Below, piece by piece: positions 25,864 to 37,057 of a stretch of DNA of 64,000 nt. Origin of the DNA: Muraenolepis orangiensis (Eukaryota; Chordata; Actinopteri; Gadiformes; Muraenolepididae). Positions within the stretch are counted from its first letter, which is position 1, and every line of letters begins with the position of its first letter. Position numbers and translations under genes: made by a program. The stretch lies in assembly GCA_027704905.1 (NCBI GenBank), contig JANIIK010000783.1, positions 117,728-181,727 of the forward strand, written 5' to 3'. The notes beneath the pieces are model-generated. The model had not been told where the DNA came from. It ran no database searches and was given only the letters and a program-made list of their open reading frames with translations.

Positions 25864-27520
25864 GGAGATGTAGTGTGTGAGGGGGTCAGGACCAGTGCTC
25901 ATAGTCATACACTTATCCGACATTGTGTGCCTATATTCGGATTTGAGATGGAGTGTGTGTTGGGGTGAGGACCAGTGCTTTTAGTCAAACATTCATCTGA
26001 TATTGTGTGCCTATATTTGGATTGGAGATGGAGTGTGTGTGGGGATGAGGACCAGTGCTTGTAGTCATTCACTTATCCGATATTGTGTGGCTATATTCGG
26101 ATTGGAGATGGAGTGTGTGTGGGGGTCGGGACCAGTGCTCATAGTCATACACTCATCCGACATTGTGTGCCTATATTCGGATTGGAGATGGAGTGTGTGT
26201 GGGCGTGAGGTCCAGTGCTTTAATCAAACATTCATCCGACATTGTGTGCCTATATTCGGATAGGAGATGGAGTGTGTGTGGTGGTCAGGACCAGTGCTTT
26301 TTGACAAACATTCATCTGACATTTATTGCCTATTTCCGGATTGGAGATGGAGTGTGTGGGTTTCAGGACCAGTTCTCATATTCATTCACTTATCCAACAT
26401 TGTTTCCCTATATTTGGATTGGAGATGGAGTGTGTGTGGGGGTCAAGACCAGTGCTTTTAGTCAAACATTCATCCGACATTGTGTGCCTATATTCGGATT
26501 GGAGATGGAGTGTGTGTGGTCAGGACCAGTGCTCATAGTCATACACTTATCCGACATTGAGTTATTCTATTCGGATTGGAGATGGAGTGTGTGTGGGTCA
26601 GAACCAGTGCTCATAGTCATACACTCATCCGACATTGAGTGCCTATTTTCGGATTGGAGATGGAGTGTGTGGGGGTCAGGACCAGTGCTCAAAGTCATTC
26701 ACTTATCCAACATTGTGTGCCTATATTCGGATTGGAGAAGGAGTGTGTGGGGGTCAGGACCAGTGCTTTTAGTCAAACATTCATCCAACATTGTGTGCCT
26801 ATATTCGGATTGGAGATGGAGTGTGTGTGGGGGTCAGGACCAGTGCGTTTAGTCATACACACATCTGACATTGAGTGACTATTTTCGGATTGGAGATGGA
26901 GTGTGTGGGGGTCAGGACCAGTGCTCATAGTCATACACCTATCCGACATTGTGTGCCTATATTCGGATTGGAGATGGAGTGTGTGTGGGGTCAGGACCAG
27001 TGGTCATAGTCATACACTTATCCGACATTGTGTGACTATTTTCAGATTGGAGATGGAGTTTGTGGGGGTCAGGACCAGTGTTTTTATTAAACATTCATCC
27101 GACATTGTGTGCGTATATTCGGATTGGAGATGAAGTGTGTGTGGGGGTCAGGACCAGTGCTTTTAGTCAAACATTCATCCAACATTGAGTGCCTATTTTT
27201 GGATTGGAGATGGAGTGTATTGGGGTCAGGACCAGTGCTCATAGTCATACACTTATCCGACATTGTATGCCTATATTCGGATAGGAGATGGAATGTGTGT
27301 GGGGGTCAGGACCAATGCTTTTAGTCAAACATTAATCCAAAAATGAGTGCCTATTTTCGGATTGGAGATAGAGTGTGTGTGGGGTCAGGACCAGTGCTCA
27401 TAGTCATACAAACATATGACATTGAGTGCCTATTTTCCGATTGGAGATGGAGTGTGTGGGGGTCAGGACCAGTGCTCATAGTCATACACTTATCCGACAT
27501 TGTGAGCCTATTTTCGGTAT
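25864..27520 (+). repeat. 21-monomer repeat, copy 1 (1,657 bp)
   Basis: Markers at 26,003, 26,163, 26,267, 26,326, 26,639 and 26,903 all recur at +1,657 bp. The unit includes the most diverged monomers of this part of the array, with gtgctttttgacaaacattc and acatttattgcctatttccg near 26,297-26,340 and tttcaggaccagttctcata near 26,361. Confidence 0.88.
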
Positions 27521-28785
27521 GGAGATGTAGTGTGTGAGGGGGTCAGGACCAGTGCTCATAGTCATACACTTATCCGACATTGTGTGCCTATATTCGGATT
27601 TGAGATGGAGTGTGTGTTGGGGTGAGGACCAGTGCTTTTAGTCAAACATTCATCCGACATTGTGTGCCTATATTTGGATTGGAGATGGAGTGTGTGTGGG
27701 GATGAGGACCAGTGCTTGTAGTCATTCACTTATCCGATATTGTGTGGCTATATTCGGATTGGAGATGGAGTGTGTGTGGGGGTCGGGACCAGTGCTCATA
27801 GTCATACACTCATCCGACATTGTGTGCCTATATTCGGATTGGAGATGGAGTGTGTGTGGGCGTGAGGTCCAGTGCTTTAATCAAACATTCATCCGACATT
27901 GTGTGCCTATATTCGGATAGGAGATGGAGTGTGTGTGGTGGTCAGGACCAGTGCTTTTTGACAAACATTCATCTGACATTTATTGCCTATTTCCGGATTG
28001 GAGATGGAGTGTGTGGGTTTCAGGACCAGTTCTCATATTCATTCACTTATCCGACATTGTTTCCCTATATTTGGATTGGAGATGGAGTGTGTGTGGGGGT
28101 CAAGACCAGTGCTTTTAGTCAAACATTCATCCGACATTGTGTGCCTATATTCGGATTGGAGATGGAGTGTGTGTGGTCAGGACCAGTGCTCATAGTCATA
28201 CACTTATCCGACATTGAGTTATTCTATTCGGATTGGAGATGGAGTGTGTGTGGGTCAGAACCAGTGCTCATAGTCATACACTCATCCGACATTGAGTGCC
28301 TATTTTCGGATTGGAGATGGAGTGTGTGGGGGTCAGGACCAGTGCTCAAAGTCATACACTTATCCAACATTGTGTGCCTATATTCGGATTGGAGAAGGAG
28401 TGTGTGGGGGTCAGGACCAGTGCTTTTAGTCAAACATTCATCCAACATTGTGTGCCTATATTCGGATTGGAGATGGAGTGTGTGTGGGGGTCAGGACCAG
28501 TGCGTTTAGTCATACACACATCTGACATTGAGTGACTATTTTCGGATTGGAGATGGAGTGTGTGGGGGTCAGGACCAGTGCTCATAGTCATACACCTATC
28601 CGACATTGTGTGCCTATATTCGGATTGGAGATGGAGTGTGTGTGGGGTCAGGACCAGTGGTCATAGTCATACACTTATCCGACATTGTGTGACTATTTTC
28701 GGATTGGAGATGGAGTTTGTGGGGGTCAGGACCAGTGTTTTTATTAAACATTCATCCGACATTGTGTGCGTATATTCGGATTGGA
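27521..28785 (+). repeat. 21-monomer repeat, copy 2 (partial)
   Basis: It follows copy 1 at +1,657 bp with very few changes, for example cattcacttatccgac near 28,04x for cattcacttatccaac in copy 1. Correspondence ends near 28,785, where copy 1 continues with gagatgaagtgtgtg and this copy has gagatggagtgtttgctggg. Confidence 0.85.
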
Positions 28786-29040
28786 GATGGAGTGTTTGCT
28801 GGGGTCAGGACCAGTGCTCATAGTCATACACTTATCCGACATTGAGTTCTTCTATTCGGATTGGAGATGGAGTGTGTGTGGGTCAGAAGCAGTGCTCATA
28901 GTCATACACTCATCCGACATTGTGTGGCTATATTCGGATTGGAGATGGAGTGTGTGTGGGGGTGAGGACCAGTGCTTTTAGTCAAACATTCATCCGACAT
29001 TGTGTGCCTATATTCGGATTGGAGATGGAGTGTGTGTGGG
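28786..29040 (+). repeat. Satellite flank left of the retroelement
   Basis: Three monomers of the subtype with gacattgagttcttctattc and ggtcagaagcagtgc. The same run of subtypes occurs uninterrupted near 48.3 kb and 50.0-50.3 kb, which supplies an empty-site comparison for the insertion. Confidence 0.75.
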
Positions 29041-29044
29041 GTCA
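29041..29044 (+). repeat. Left target-site duplication (GTCA)
   Basis: GTCA ends the left satellite flank, which reads ggagtgtgtgtggggtca before the insert begins with tattttttgg. The same four bases start the right flank. The duplication is short for a LINE, so part of the match could be chance. Confidence 0.6.
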
Positions 29045-29385
29045 TATTTTTTGGTCAACGCACTGCAAATCACTCTTCAAATTCACTTTTTCACTTTACA
29101 CATGTCACTTTCAGTTGATTTATTTATTAATATATTATTCTGCCAATTTGCACTATACGTATTGTTGTGTATTGTATATACCTACGTACTACTGTAATAA
29201 TACTGTAAATTTATCTTCATTTATCAATACATTTAGATTTCATTTAACTATATTTTTGTTTATACAATTTTTATTGTTTTTTAGCTTAGGTATTAGTATT
29301 TTTTGTGTGTGCTTTTATTCCCCCTGTGTCAACTGTTGCACCTTAATTTCCCTCGGGATTAATAAAGTAATCTGAATCTGTATCT
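29045..29385 (+). mobile_element. Truncated non-LTR retrotransposon 3' end (teleost LINE/SINE-like)
   Basis: This is the only stretch that does not match the satellite. It is 341 bp and A+T-rich, with runs such as ttgatttatttattaatata and ttttattgttttttagctta. Near its right end it reads ttccctcgggattaataaag (29,348-29,367), which includes an AATAAA at 29,361-29,366, and it ends in short repeats tctgaatctgtatct. From memory this ending is typical of the 3' end of abundant teleost non-LTR retrotransposons (L2/Rex1-type or a SINE sharing their tail); I cannot name the family. No reverse transcriptase is encoded, so this is a 5'-truncated or non-autonomous copy, with its 3' end to the right. A MITE-like DNA element is less likely because I see no terminal inverted repeats. 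Satellite phase is perfect across the insert once one GTCA is removed. Confidence 0.65.
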
Positions 29386-29389
29386 GTCA
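29386..29389 (+). repeat. Right target-site duplication (GTCA)
   Basis: The insert ends in ctgtatct and the satellite resumes as gtcaggaccagtgctcatag. Joining the left flank to ggaccagtgctc regenerates a normal monomer. The intact counterpart of this junction is seen at about 50,232-50,255 in an uninterrupted monomer of the same subtype. Confidence 0.6.
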
Positions 29390-32300
29390 GGACCAGTGCT
29401 CATAGTCATACACTCATCCGACATTGAGTGCCTCTATTCGGATTGGAGATGGAGTGTGTGTGGGTCAGTACCAGTGCTCATAGTCATACAAACATATGAC
29501 ATTGAGTGCCTATTTTCAGATTGGAGATGGAGTGTGTGAGGGGGTCAGGACCAGTGCTCATAGTCATACACTTATCCGACATTGTGTGCCTATATTCGGA
29601 TTTGAGATGGAGTGTGTGTTGGGGTGAGGACCAGTGCTTTTAGTCAAACATTCATCCGACATTGTGTACCTATATTCGGATTGGAGATGGAGTTTGTGGG
29701 GGTCAGGACCAGTGTTTTAATCAAACATTCATCTGACATTGTGTGCCTATATTCGGATTGGAGATGGAGTGTGTGGGGGTCAGGACCAGTGCTCATAGTC
29801 ATACACCTATCAGACATTGTGTGCCTATATTCGGATTGGAGATGGAGTGTGTGTGGGGTCAGGACCAGTGGTCATAGTCATACACTTATCCGACATTGTG
29901 TGACTATTTTCGGATTGGAGATGGAGTTTGTGGGGGTCAGGACCAGTGTTTTTATTAAACATTCATCCGACATTGTGTGCGTATATTCGGATTGGAGATG
30001 AAGTGTGTGTGGGGGTCAGGACCAGTGCTTTTAGTCAAACATTCATCCAACATTGAGTGCCTATTTTCGGATTGGAGATGGAGTGTATTGGGGTCAGGAC
30101 CAGTGCTCATAGTCATACACTTATCCGACATTGTATGCCTATATTCGGATAGGAGATGGAATGTGTGTGGGGGTCAGGACCAATGCTTTTAGTCAAACAT
30201 TAATCCAAAAATGAGTGCCTATTTTCGGATTGGAGATAGAGTGTGTGTGGGGTCAGGACCAGTGCTCATAGTCATACAAACATATGACATTGAGTGCCTA
30301 TTTTCGGATTGGAGATGGAGTGTGTGGGGGTCAGGACCAGTGCTCATAGTCATACACTTATCCGACATTGTGAGCCTATTTTCGGTATGGAGATGTAGTG
30401 TGTGAGGGGGTCAGGACCAGTGCTCATAGTCATACACTTATCCGACATTGTGTGCCTATATTCGGATTTGAGATGGAGTGTGTGTTGGGGTGAGGACCAG
30501 TGCTTTTAGTCAAACATTCATCCGACATTGTGTGCCTATATTTGGATTGGAGATGGAGTGTGTGTGGGGATGAGGACCAGTGCTTGTAGTCAAACATTCA
30601 TCCGACATTGTGTGCCTATATTCGGATTGGAGATGGAGTGTGTGTGGGGTCAGGACCAGTGCTCATAGTCAAACATTCATCCAACATTGTGTGCCTATAT
30701 TCGGATTGGAGATGGAGTGTGTGTGGGGGTCAGGACCAGTGCTTTTAGTCAGACACACATCCGACATTGTGTGCCTAAATTCGGATTGGAGATGGAGTGT
30801 GTGGGGGTAAGGACCAGTGCTCATAGTCATACACTTATCCAACATTGTGTGCCTATATTCGGATTGGAGATGGAGTGTGTGTGGGGTCAGGACCAGTGGT
30901 CATAGTCATACACTTATCCGACATTGTGTGACTATTTTCGGATGGGAGATGGAGTGTGTGTGAGGGTCAGGACCAGTGCTTTTAGTCATACACTCATCCG
31001 ACATTGTGTGGCTATATTCGGATTGGAGATGGAGTGTGTGGGGGTCAAGACCAGTGCTCATAGTCATACACCTATCCGACATTGTGTGCCTATATTCGGA
31101 TTGGAGATGGAGTGTGTGTGGGGGTCAGGACCAGTGCTTTTAGTCAAACATTCATCCGACATTGTGTGCCTATATTCGGATTGGAGATGAAGTGTGTGTG
31201 GGGTCCGGACCAGTGGTCATAGTCATACACTTATCCGACATTGTGTGACTATTTTCGGATGGGAGATGGAGTGTGTGTGAGGGTGAGGACCAGTGCTTTT
31301 AGTCAAACATTCATCCAACATTGTGCGCCTATATTCGGATTGGAGATGGAGTGTGTGTGGGGGTCAGGACCAGTGCTTTTAGTCAAACATTCATCCAACA
31401 TTGAGTGCCTATTTTCGGATTGGAGATGGAGTGTATTGGGGTCAGGACCAGTGCTCATAGTCATACACTTATCTGACATTGTATGCCTATATTCGGATAG
31501 GAGATGGAATGTGTGTGGGGGTCAGGACCAATGCTTTTAGTCAAACATTAATCCAAAAATGAGTGCCTATTTTCGGATTGGAGATAGAGTGTGTGTGGGG
31601 TCAGGACCAGTGCTCATAGTCATACAAACATATGACATTGAGTGCCTATTTTCCGATTGGAGATGGAGTGTGTGGGGGTCAGGACCAGTGCTCATAGTCA
31701 TACACTTATCCGACATTGTGAGCCTATTTTCGGTATGGAGATGTAGTGTGTGAGGGGGTCAGGACTAGTGCTCATAGTCATACACTTATCCGACATTGGG
31801 TGCCTATATTGGGATTTGAGATGGAGTGTGTGTTGGGGTGAGGACCAGTGCTTTTAGTCAAACATTCATCCGACATTGTGTGCCTATATTCGGATTGGAG
31901 ATGGAGTGTGTGTGGGGTCAGGACCAGTGGTCATAGTCATACACTTATCCGACATTGTGTGACTATTTTCAGATGGGAGATGGAGTGTGTGTGAGGGTCA
32001 GGACCAGTGCTTTAGTCATACACTCATCCGACATTGTGTGGCTATATTCGGATTGGAGATGGAGTGTGTGGGGGTCAAGACCAGTGCTCATAGTCATACA
32101 CCTATCCGACATTGTGTGCCTATATTCGGATTGGAGATGGAGTGTGTGTGGGGGTCAGGACCAGTGCTTTTAGTCAAACATTCATCCGACATTGTGTGCC
32201 TATATTCGGATTGGAGATGAAGTGTGTGTGGGGTCCGGACCAGTGGTCATAGTCATACACTTATCCGACATTGTGTGACTATTTTCGGATGGGAGATGGA

Positions 32301-32629
32301 GTGTGTGTGAGGGTGAGGACCAGTGCTTTTAGTCAAACATTCATCCAACATTGTGCGCCTATATTCGGATTGGAGATGGAGTGTGTGTGGTCAGGACCAG
32401 TGCTCATAGTCATACACTTATCCGACATTGAGTTCTTCTATTCGGATTGGAGATGGAGTGTGTGTGGGTCAGAACCAGTGCTCATAGTCATACACTCATC
32501 CGACATTGCGTGCCTATTTTCGGATTGGAGATGGAGTGTGTGGGGGTCAGGACCAGTGCTCAAAGTCATACACTTATCCAACATTGTGTGCCTATATTCG
32601 GATTGGAGAAGGAGTGTGTGGGGGTGAGG
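29390..32629 (+). repeat. Satellite right of the retroelement, with overlapping 17- and 13-monomer repeats
   Basis: About 30,020-30,520 recurs at +1,348 bp (17 monomers; marker 30,211 to 31,559). About 30,870-31,365 recurs at +1,031/1,030 bp (13 monomers; 30,924 to 31,955 and 31,241 to 32,271), the 1 bp step coming from gtgctttagtc near 32,009. The two repeats overlap, so they arose by different exchanges. No gene is present. Confidence 0.78.
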
Positions 32630-34843
32630 ACCAGTGCTTTTAGTCAAACATTCATCCAACATTGTGTGCCTATATTCGGATTGGAGATGGAGTGTGTGTG
32701 GGGGTCAGGACCAGTGCTTTTAGTCATATACACATCTGACATTGAGTGACTATTTTCGGATTGGAGATGGAGTGTGTGGGGGTCAGGACCAGTGCTCATA
32801 GTCATACACCTATCCGACATTGTGTGCCTATATTCGGATTGGAGATGGAGTGTGTGTGGGGTCAGGACCAGTGGTCATAGTCATACACTTATCCGACATT
32901 GTGTGACTATTTTCGGATTGGAGATGGAGTTTGTGGGGGTCAGGACCAGTGTTTTTATTAAACATTCATCCGACATTGTGTGCGTATATTCGGATTGGAG
33001 ATGAAGTGTGTGTGGGGGTCAGGACCAGTGCTTTTAGTCAAACATTCATCCAACATTGAGTGCCTATTTTCGGATAGGAGATGGAATGTGTGTGGGGGTC
33101 AGGACCAATGCTTTTAGTCAAACATTAATCCAAAAATGAGTGCCTATTTTCAGATTGGAGATAGAGTGTGTGTGGGGTCAGGACCAGTGCTCATAGTCAT
33201 ACAAACATATGACATTGAGTGCCTATTTTCGGATTGGAGATGGAGTGTGTGGGGGTCAGGACCAGTGCTCATAGTCATACACTTATCCGACATTGTGAGC
33301 CTATTTTCGGTATGGAGATGTAGTGTGTGAGGGGGTCAGGACCAGTGCTCATAGTCATACACTTATCCGACATTGTGTGCCTATATTCGGATTTGAGATG
33401 GAGTGTGTGTTGGGGTGAGGAACAGTGCTTTTAGTCAAACATTCATCCGACATTGTGTGCCTATATTTGGATTGGAGATGGAGTGTGTGTGGGGATGAGG
33501 ACCAGTGCTTGTAGTCATTCACTTATCCGATATTGTGTGGCTATATTTGGATTGGAGATGGAGTGTGTGTGGGGGTCGGGACCAGTGCTCATAGTCATAC
33601 ACTCATCCGACATTGTGTGCCTATATTCGGATTGGAGATGGAGTGTGTGTGGGGGTGAGGTCCAGTGCTTTAATCAAACATTCATCCGACATTGTGTGCC
33701 TATATTCGGATAGGAGATGGAGTGTGTGTGGTGGTCAGGACCAGTGCTTTTTGACAAATATTCATCTGACATTTATTGCCTATTTTCGAATTGGAGATGG
33801 AGTGTGTGGGTTTCAGGACCAGTTCTCATAGTCATACACTTATCCGACATTGTTTCCCTATATTTGGATTGGAGATGGAGTGTGTGTGGGGTCAGGACCA
33901 GTGCTCATAGTCATACACTTATCCGACATTGAGTTCTTCTATTCGGATTGGAGATGGAGTGTGTGTGGGTCAGAACCAGTGCTCATAGTCATACACTCAT
34001 CCGACATTGTGTGGCTATATTCGGATTGGAGATGGAGTGTGTGTGGGGTCAGGACCAGTGCTCATAGTCATACACCTATCCGACATTGTGTGGCTATATT
34101 CGGATTGGAGATGGAGTGTATGTAGGGGTGAGGACCAGTGCTTGTAGTCAAACATTCATCCAACATTGTGTGCCTATATTCGGATTTGAGATGGAGTGTG
34201 TGTGGGTGTCAGGACCAGTGCTTTTAGTCATACACATATCCGACATTGAGTGCCTATTTTCAGATTGGAGATGGAGTGTGTGGGGGTCAGGACCAGTGCT
34301 CAAAGTCATACACTTATCCAACATTGTGTGCCTATTTTCAGATTGGAGATGGACTGTGTGGGGGTCAGGACCAGTGCTCAAAGTCATACACTTATCCAAC
34401 ATTGTGTGCCTATATTCGGATTGGAGAAGGAGTGTGTGGGGGTCAGGACCAGTGCTTTTAGTCAAACATTAATCCAACATTGTGTGCCTATATTCGGATT
34501 GGAGATGGAGTGTGTGTGGGGGTCAGGACCAGTGCTTTTAGTCATACACACATCCGACATTGAGTGACTATTTTCGGATTGGAGATTGAGTGTGTGGGGG
34601 TCAGGACCAGTGCTCATAGTCATACACCTATCCGACATTGTGTGCCTATATTCGGATTGGAGATGGAGTGTGTGTGGGGGTCAGGACCAGTGCTTTTAGT
34701 CAAACATTCATCCAACATTGAGTTGCTATTTTCGGATTGGAGATGGAGTGTATTGGGGTCAGGACCAGTGCTCATAGTCATACACTTATCCGACATTGTA
34801 TGCCTATATTCGGATAGGAGATGGAATGTGTGTGGGGGTCAGG
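32630..34843 (+). repeat. 28-monomer repeat, copy 1 (2,214 bp)
   Basis: Markers at 32,774, 33,136, 33,453, 33,613, 33,717, 33,850, 34,086, 34,250 and 34,564 all recur at exactly +2,214 bp. The private sequence catatacacatctgac (about 32,725) is shared with copy 2 (about 34,939). Confidence 0.9.
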
Positions 34844-37057
34844 ACCAGTGCTTTTAGTCAAACATTCATCCAACATTGTGTGCCTATATTCGGATTGGAG
34901 ATGGAGTGTGTGTGGGGGTCAGGACCAGTGCTTTTAGTCATATACACATCTGACATTGAGTGACTATTTTCGGATTGGAGATGGAGTGTGTGGGGGTCAG
35001 GACCAGTGCTCATAGTCATACACCTATCCGACATTGTGTGCCTATATTCGGATTGGAGATGGAGTGTGTGTGGGGTCAGGACCAGTGGTCATAGTCATAC
35101 ACTTATCCGACATTGTGTGACTATTTTCGGATTGGAGATGGAGTTTGTGGGGGTCAGGACCAGTGTTTTTATTAAACATTCATCCGACATTGTGTGCGTA
35201 TATTCGGATTGGAGATGAAGTGTGTGTGGGGGTCAGGACCAGTGCTTTTAGTCAAACATTCATCCAACATTGAGTGCCTATTTTCGGATAGGAGATGGAA
35301 TGTGTGTGGGGGTCAGGACCAATGCTTTTAGTCAAACATTAATCCAAAAATGAGTGCCTATTTTCAGATTGGAGATAGAGTGTGTGTGGGGTCAGGACCA
35401 GTGCTCATAGTCATACAAACATATGACATTGAGTGCCTATTTTCGGATTGGAGATGGAGTGTGTGGGGGTCAGGACCAGTGCTCATAGTCATACACTTAT
35501 CCGACATTGTGAGCCTATTTTCGGTATGGAGATGTAGTGTGTGAGGGGGTCAGGACCAGTGCTCATAGTCATACACTTATCCGACATTGTGTGCCTATAT
35601 TCGGATTTGAGATGGAGTGTGTGTTGGGGTGAGGACCAGTGCTTTTAGTCAAACATTCATCCGACATTGTGTGCCTATATTTGGATTGGAGATGGAGTGT
35701 GTGTGGGGATGAGGACCAGTGCTTGTAGTCATTCACTTATCCGATATTGTGTGGCTATATTTGGATTGGAGATGGAGTGTGTGTGGGGGTCGGGACCAGT
35801 GCTCATAGTCATACACTCATCCGACATTGTGTGCCTATATTCGGATTGGAGATGGAGTGTGTGTGGGGGTGAGGTCCAGTGCTTTAATCAAACATTCATC
35901 CGACATTGTGTGCCTATATTCGGATAGGAGATGGAGTGTGTGTGGTGGTCAGGACCAGTGCTTTTTGACAAATATTCATCTGACATTTATTGCCTATTTT
36001 CGAATTGGAGATGGAGTGTGTGGGTTTCAGGACCAGTTCTCATAGTCATACACTTATCCGACATTGTTTCCCTATATTTGGATTGGAGATGGAGTGTGTG
36101 TGGGGTCAGGACCAGTGCTCATAGTCATACACTTATCCGACATTGAGTTCTTCTATTCGGATTGGAGATGGAGTGTGTGTGGGTCAGAACCAGTGCTCAT
36201 AGTCATACACTCATCCGACATTGTGTGGCTATATTCGGATTGGAGATGGAGTGTGTGTGGGGTCAGGACCAGTGCTCATAGTCATACACCTATCCGACAT
36301 TGTGTGGCTATATTCGGATTGGAGATGGAGTGTATGTAGGGGTGAGGACCAGTGCTTGTAGTCAAACATTCATCCAACATTGTGTGCCTATATTCGGAAT
36401 TGAGATGGAGTGTGTGTGGGTGTCAGGACCAGTGCTTTTAGTCATACACATATCCGACATTGAGTGCCTATTTTCAGATTGGAGATGGAGTGTGTGGGGG
36501 TCAGGACCAGTGCTCAAAGTCATACACTTATCCAACATTGTGTGCCTATTTTCAGATTGGAGATGGACTGTGTGGGGGTCAGGACCAGTGCTCAAAGTCA
36601 TACACTTATCCAACATTGTGTGCCTATATTCGGATTGGAGAAGGAGTGTGTGGGGGTCAGGACCAGTGCTTTTAGTCAAACATTAATCCAACATTGTGTG
36701 CCTATATTCGGATTGGAGATGGAGTGTGTGTGGGGGTCAGGACCAGTGCTTTTAGTCATACACACATCCGACATTGAGTGACTATTTTCGGATTGGAGAT
36801 GGAGTGTGTGGGGGTCAGGACCAGTGCTCATAGTCATACACCTATCCGACATTGTGTGCCTATATTCGGATTGGAGATGGAGTGTGTGTGGGGGTCAGGA
36901 CCAGTGCTTTTAGTCAAACATTCATCCAACATTGAGTTGCTATTTTCGGATTGGAGATGGAGTGTATTGGGGTCAGGACCAGTGCTCATAGTCATACACT
37001 TATCCGACATTGTATGCCTATATTCGGATAGGAGATGGAATGTGTGTGGGGGTCAGG
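34844..37057 (+). repeat. 28-monomer repeat, copy 2 (2,214 bp)
   Basis: It lies directly after copy 1 in exact register. Differences seen are isolated: tattcggaattgag near 36,394 for tattcggatttgag, and gagatggagtg near 36,800 for gagattgagtg near 34,584. It overlaps the first copy of the next, larger duplication. Confidence 0.88.

Larger units (their letters stand above)
1..29044 (+). repeat. Satellite array, left arm, 78-80 bp monomer
   Basis: Head-to-tail copies of one monomer fill this stretch without a gap. The spacing of ggaccagtg at the left edge (49, 129, 209, 287, 365, 445) gives 80, 80, 78, 78 and 80 bp. Each monomer has a core tcggattggagatggag, a G/T tract of variable length, gtcaggaccagtgc, then one of several variants (ttttagtcaaacattc, tcatagtcatacac, tcaaagtcatacac, ttgtagtcaaacattc), and gacattgtgtgcctatat. 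All monomers are in the same orientation and I saw no inversion. No gene is present: the open frames seen on both strands drift through all three frames because 79 and 80 are not multiples of three, and they stop at the tttTAG or tcaTAG of the monomer. The family name is unknown to me. Confidence 0.98.

Noticed and set aside
29361..29366. AATAAA as a functional polyadenylation signal of a gene
   Set aside because: No gene lies upstream. It is best explained as part of the retroelement tail.
28920..29375. A 151-codon frame running from satellite into the inserted element
   Set aside because: The part inside the insert is an A+T-rich, hydrophobic translation with no reverse transcriptase, endonuclease or other motif, and the frame starts in satellite.
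29045..29385. MITE or other DNA transposon instead of a retroelement
   Set aside because: The insert ends (tattttttgg at left, ctgtatct at right) are not inverted repeats of each other, and the right end has an AATAAA plus a short terminal repeat typical of a non-LTR 3' end. Not fully excluded, because the duplication is only 4 bp.
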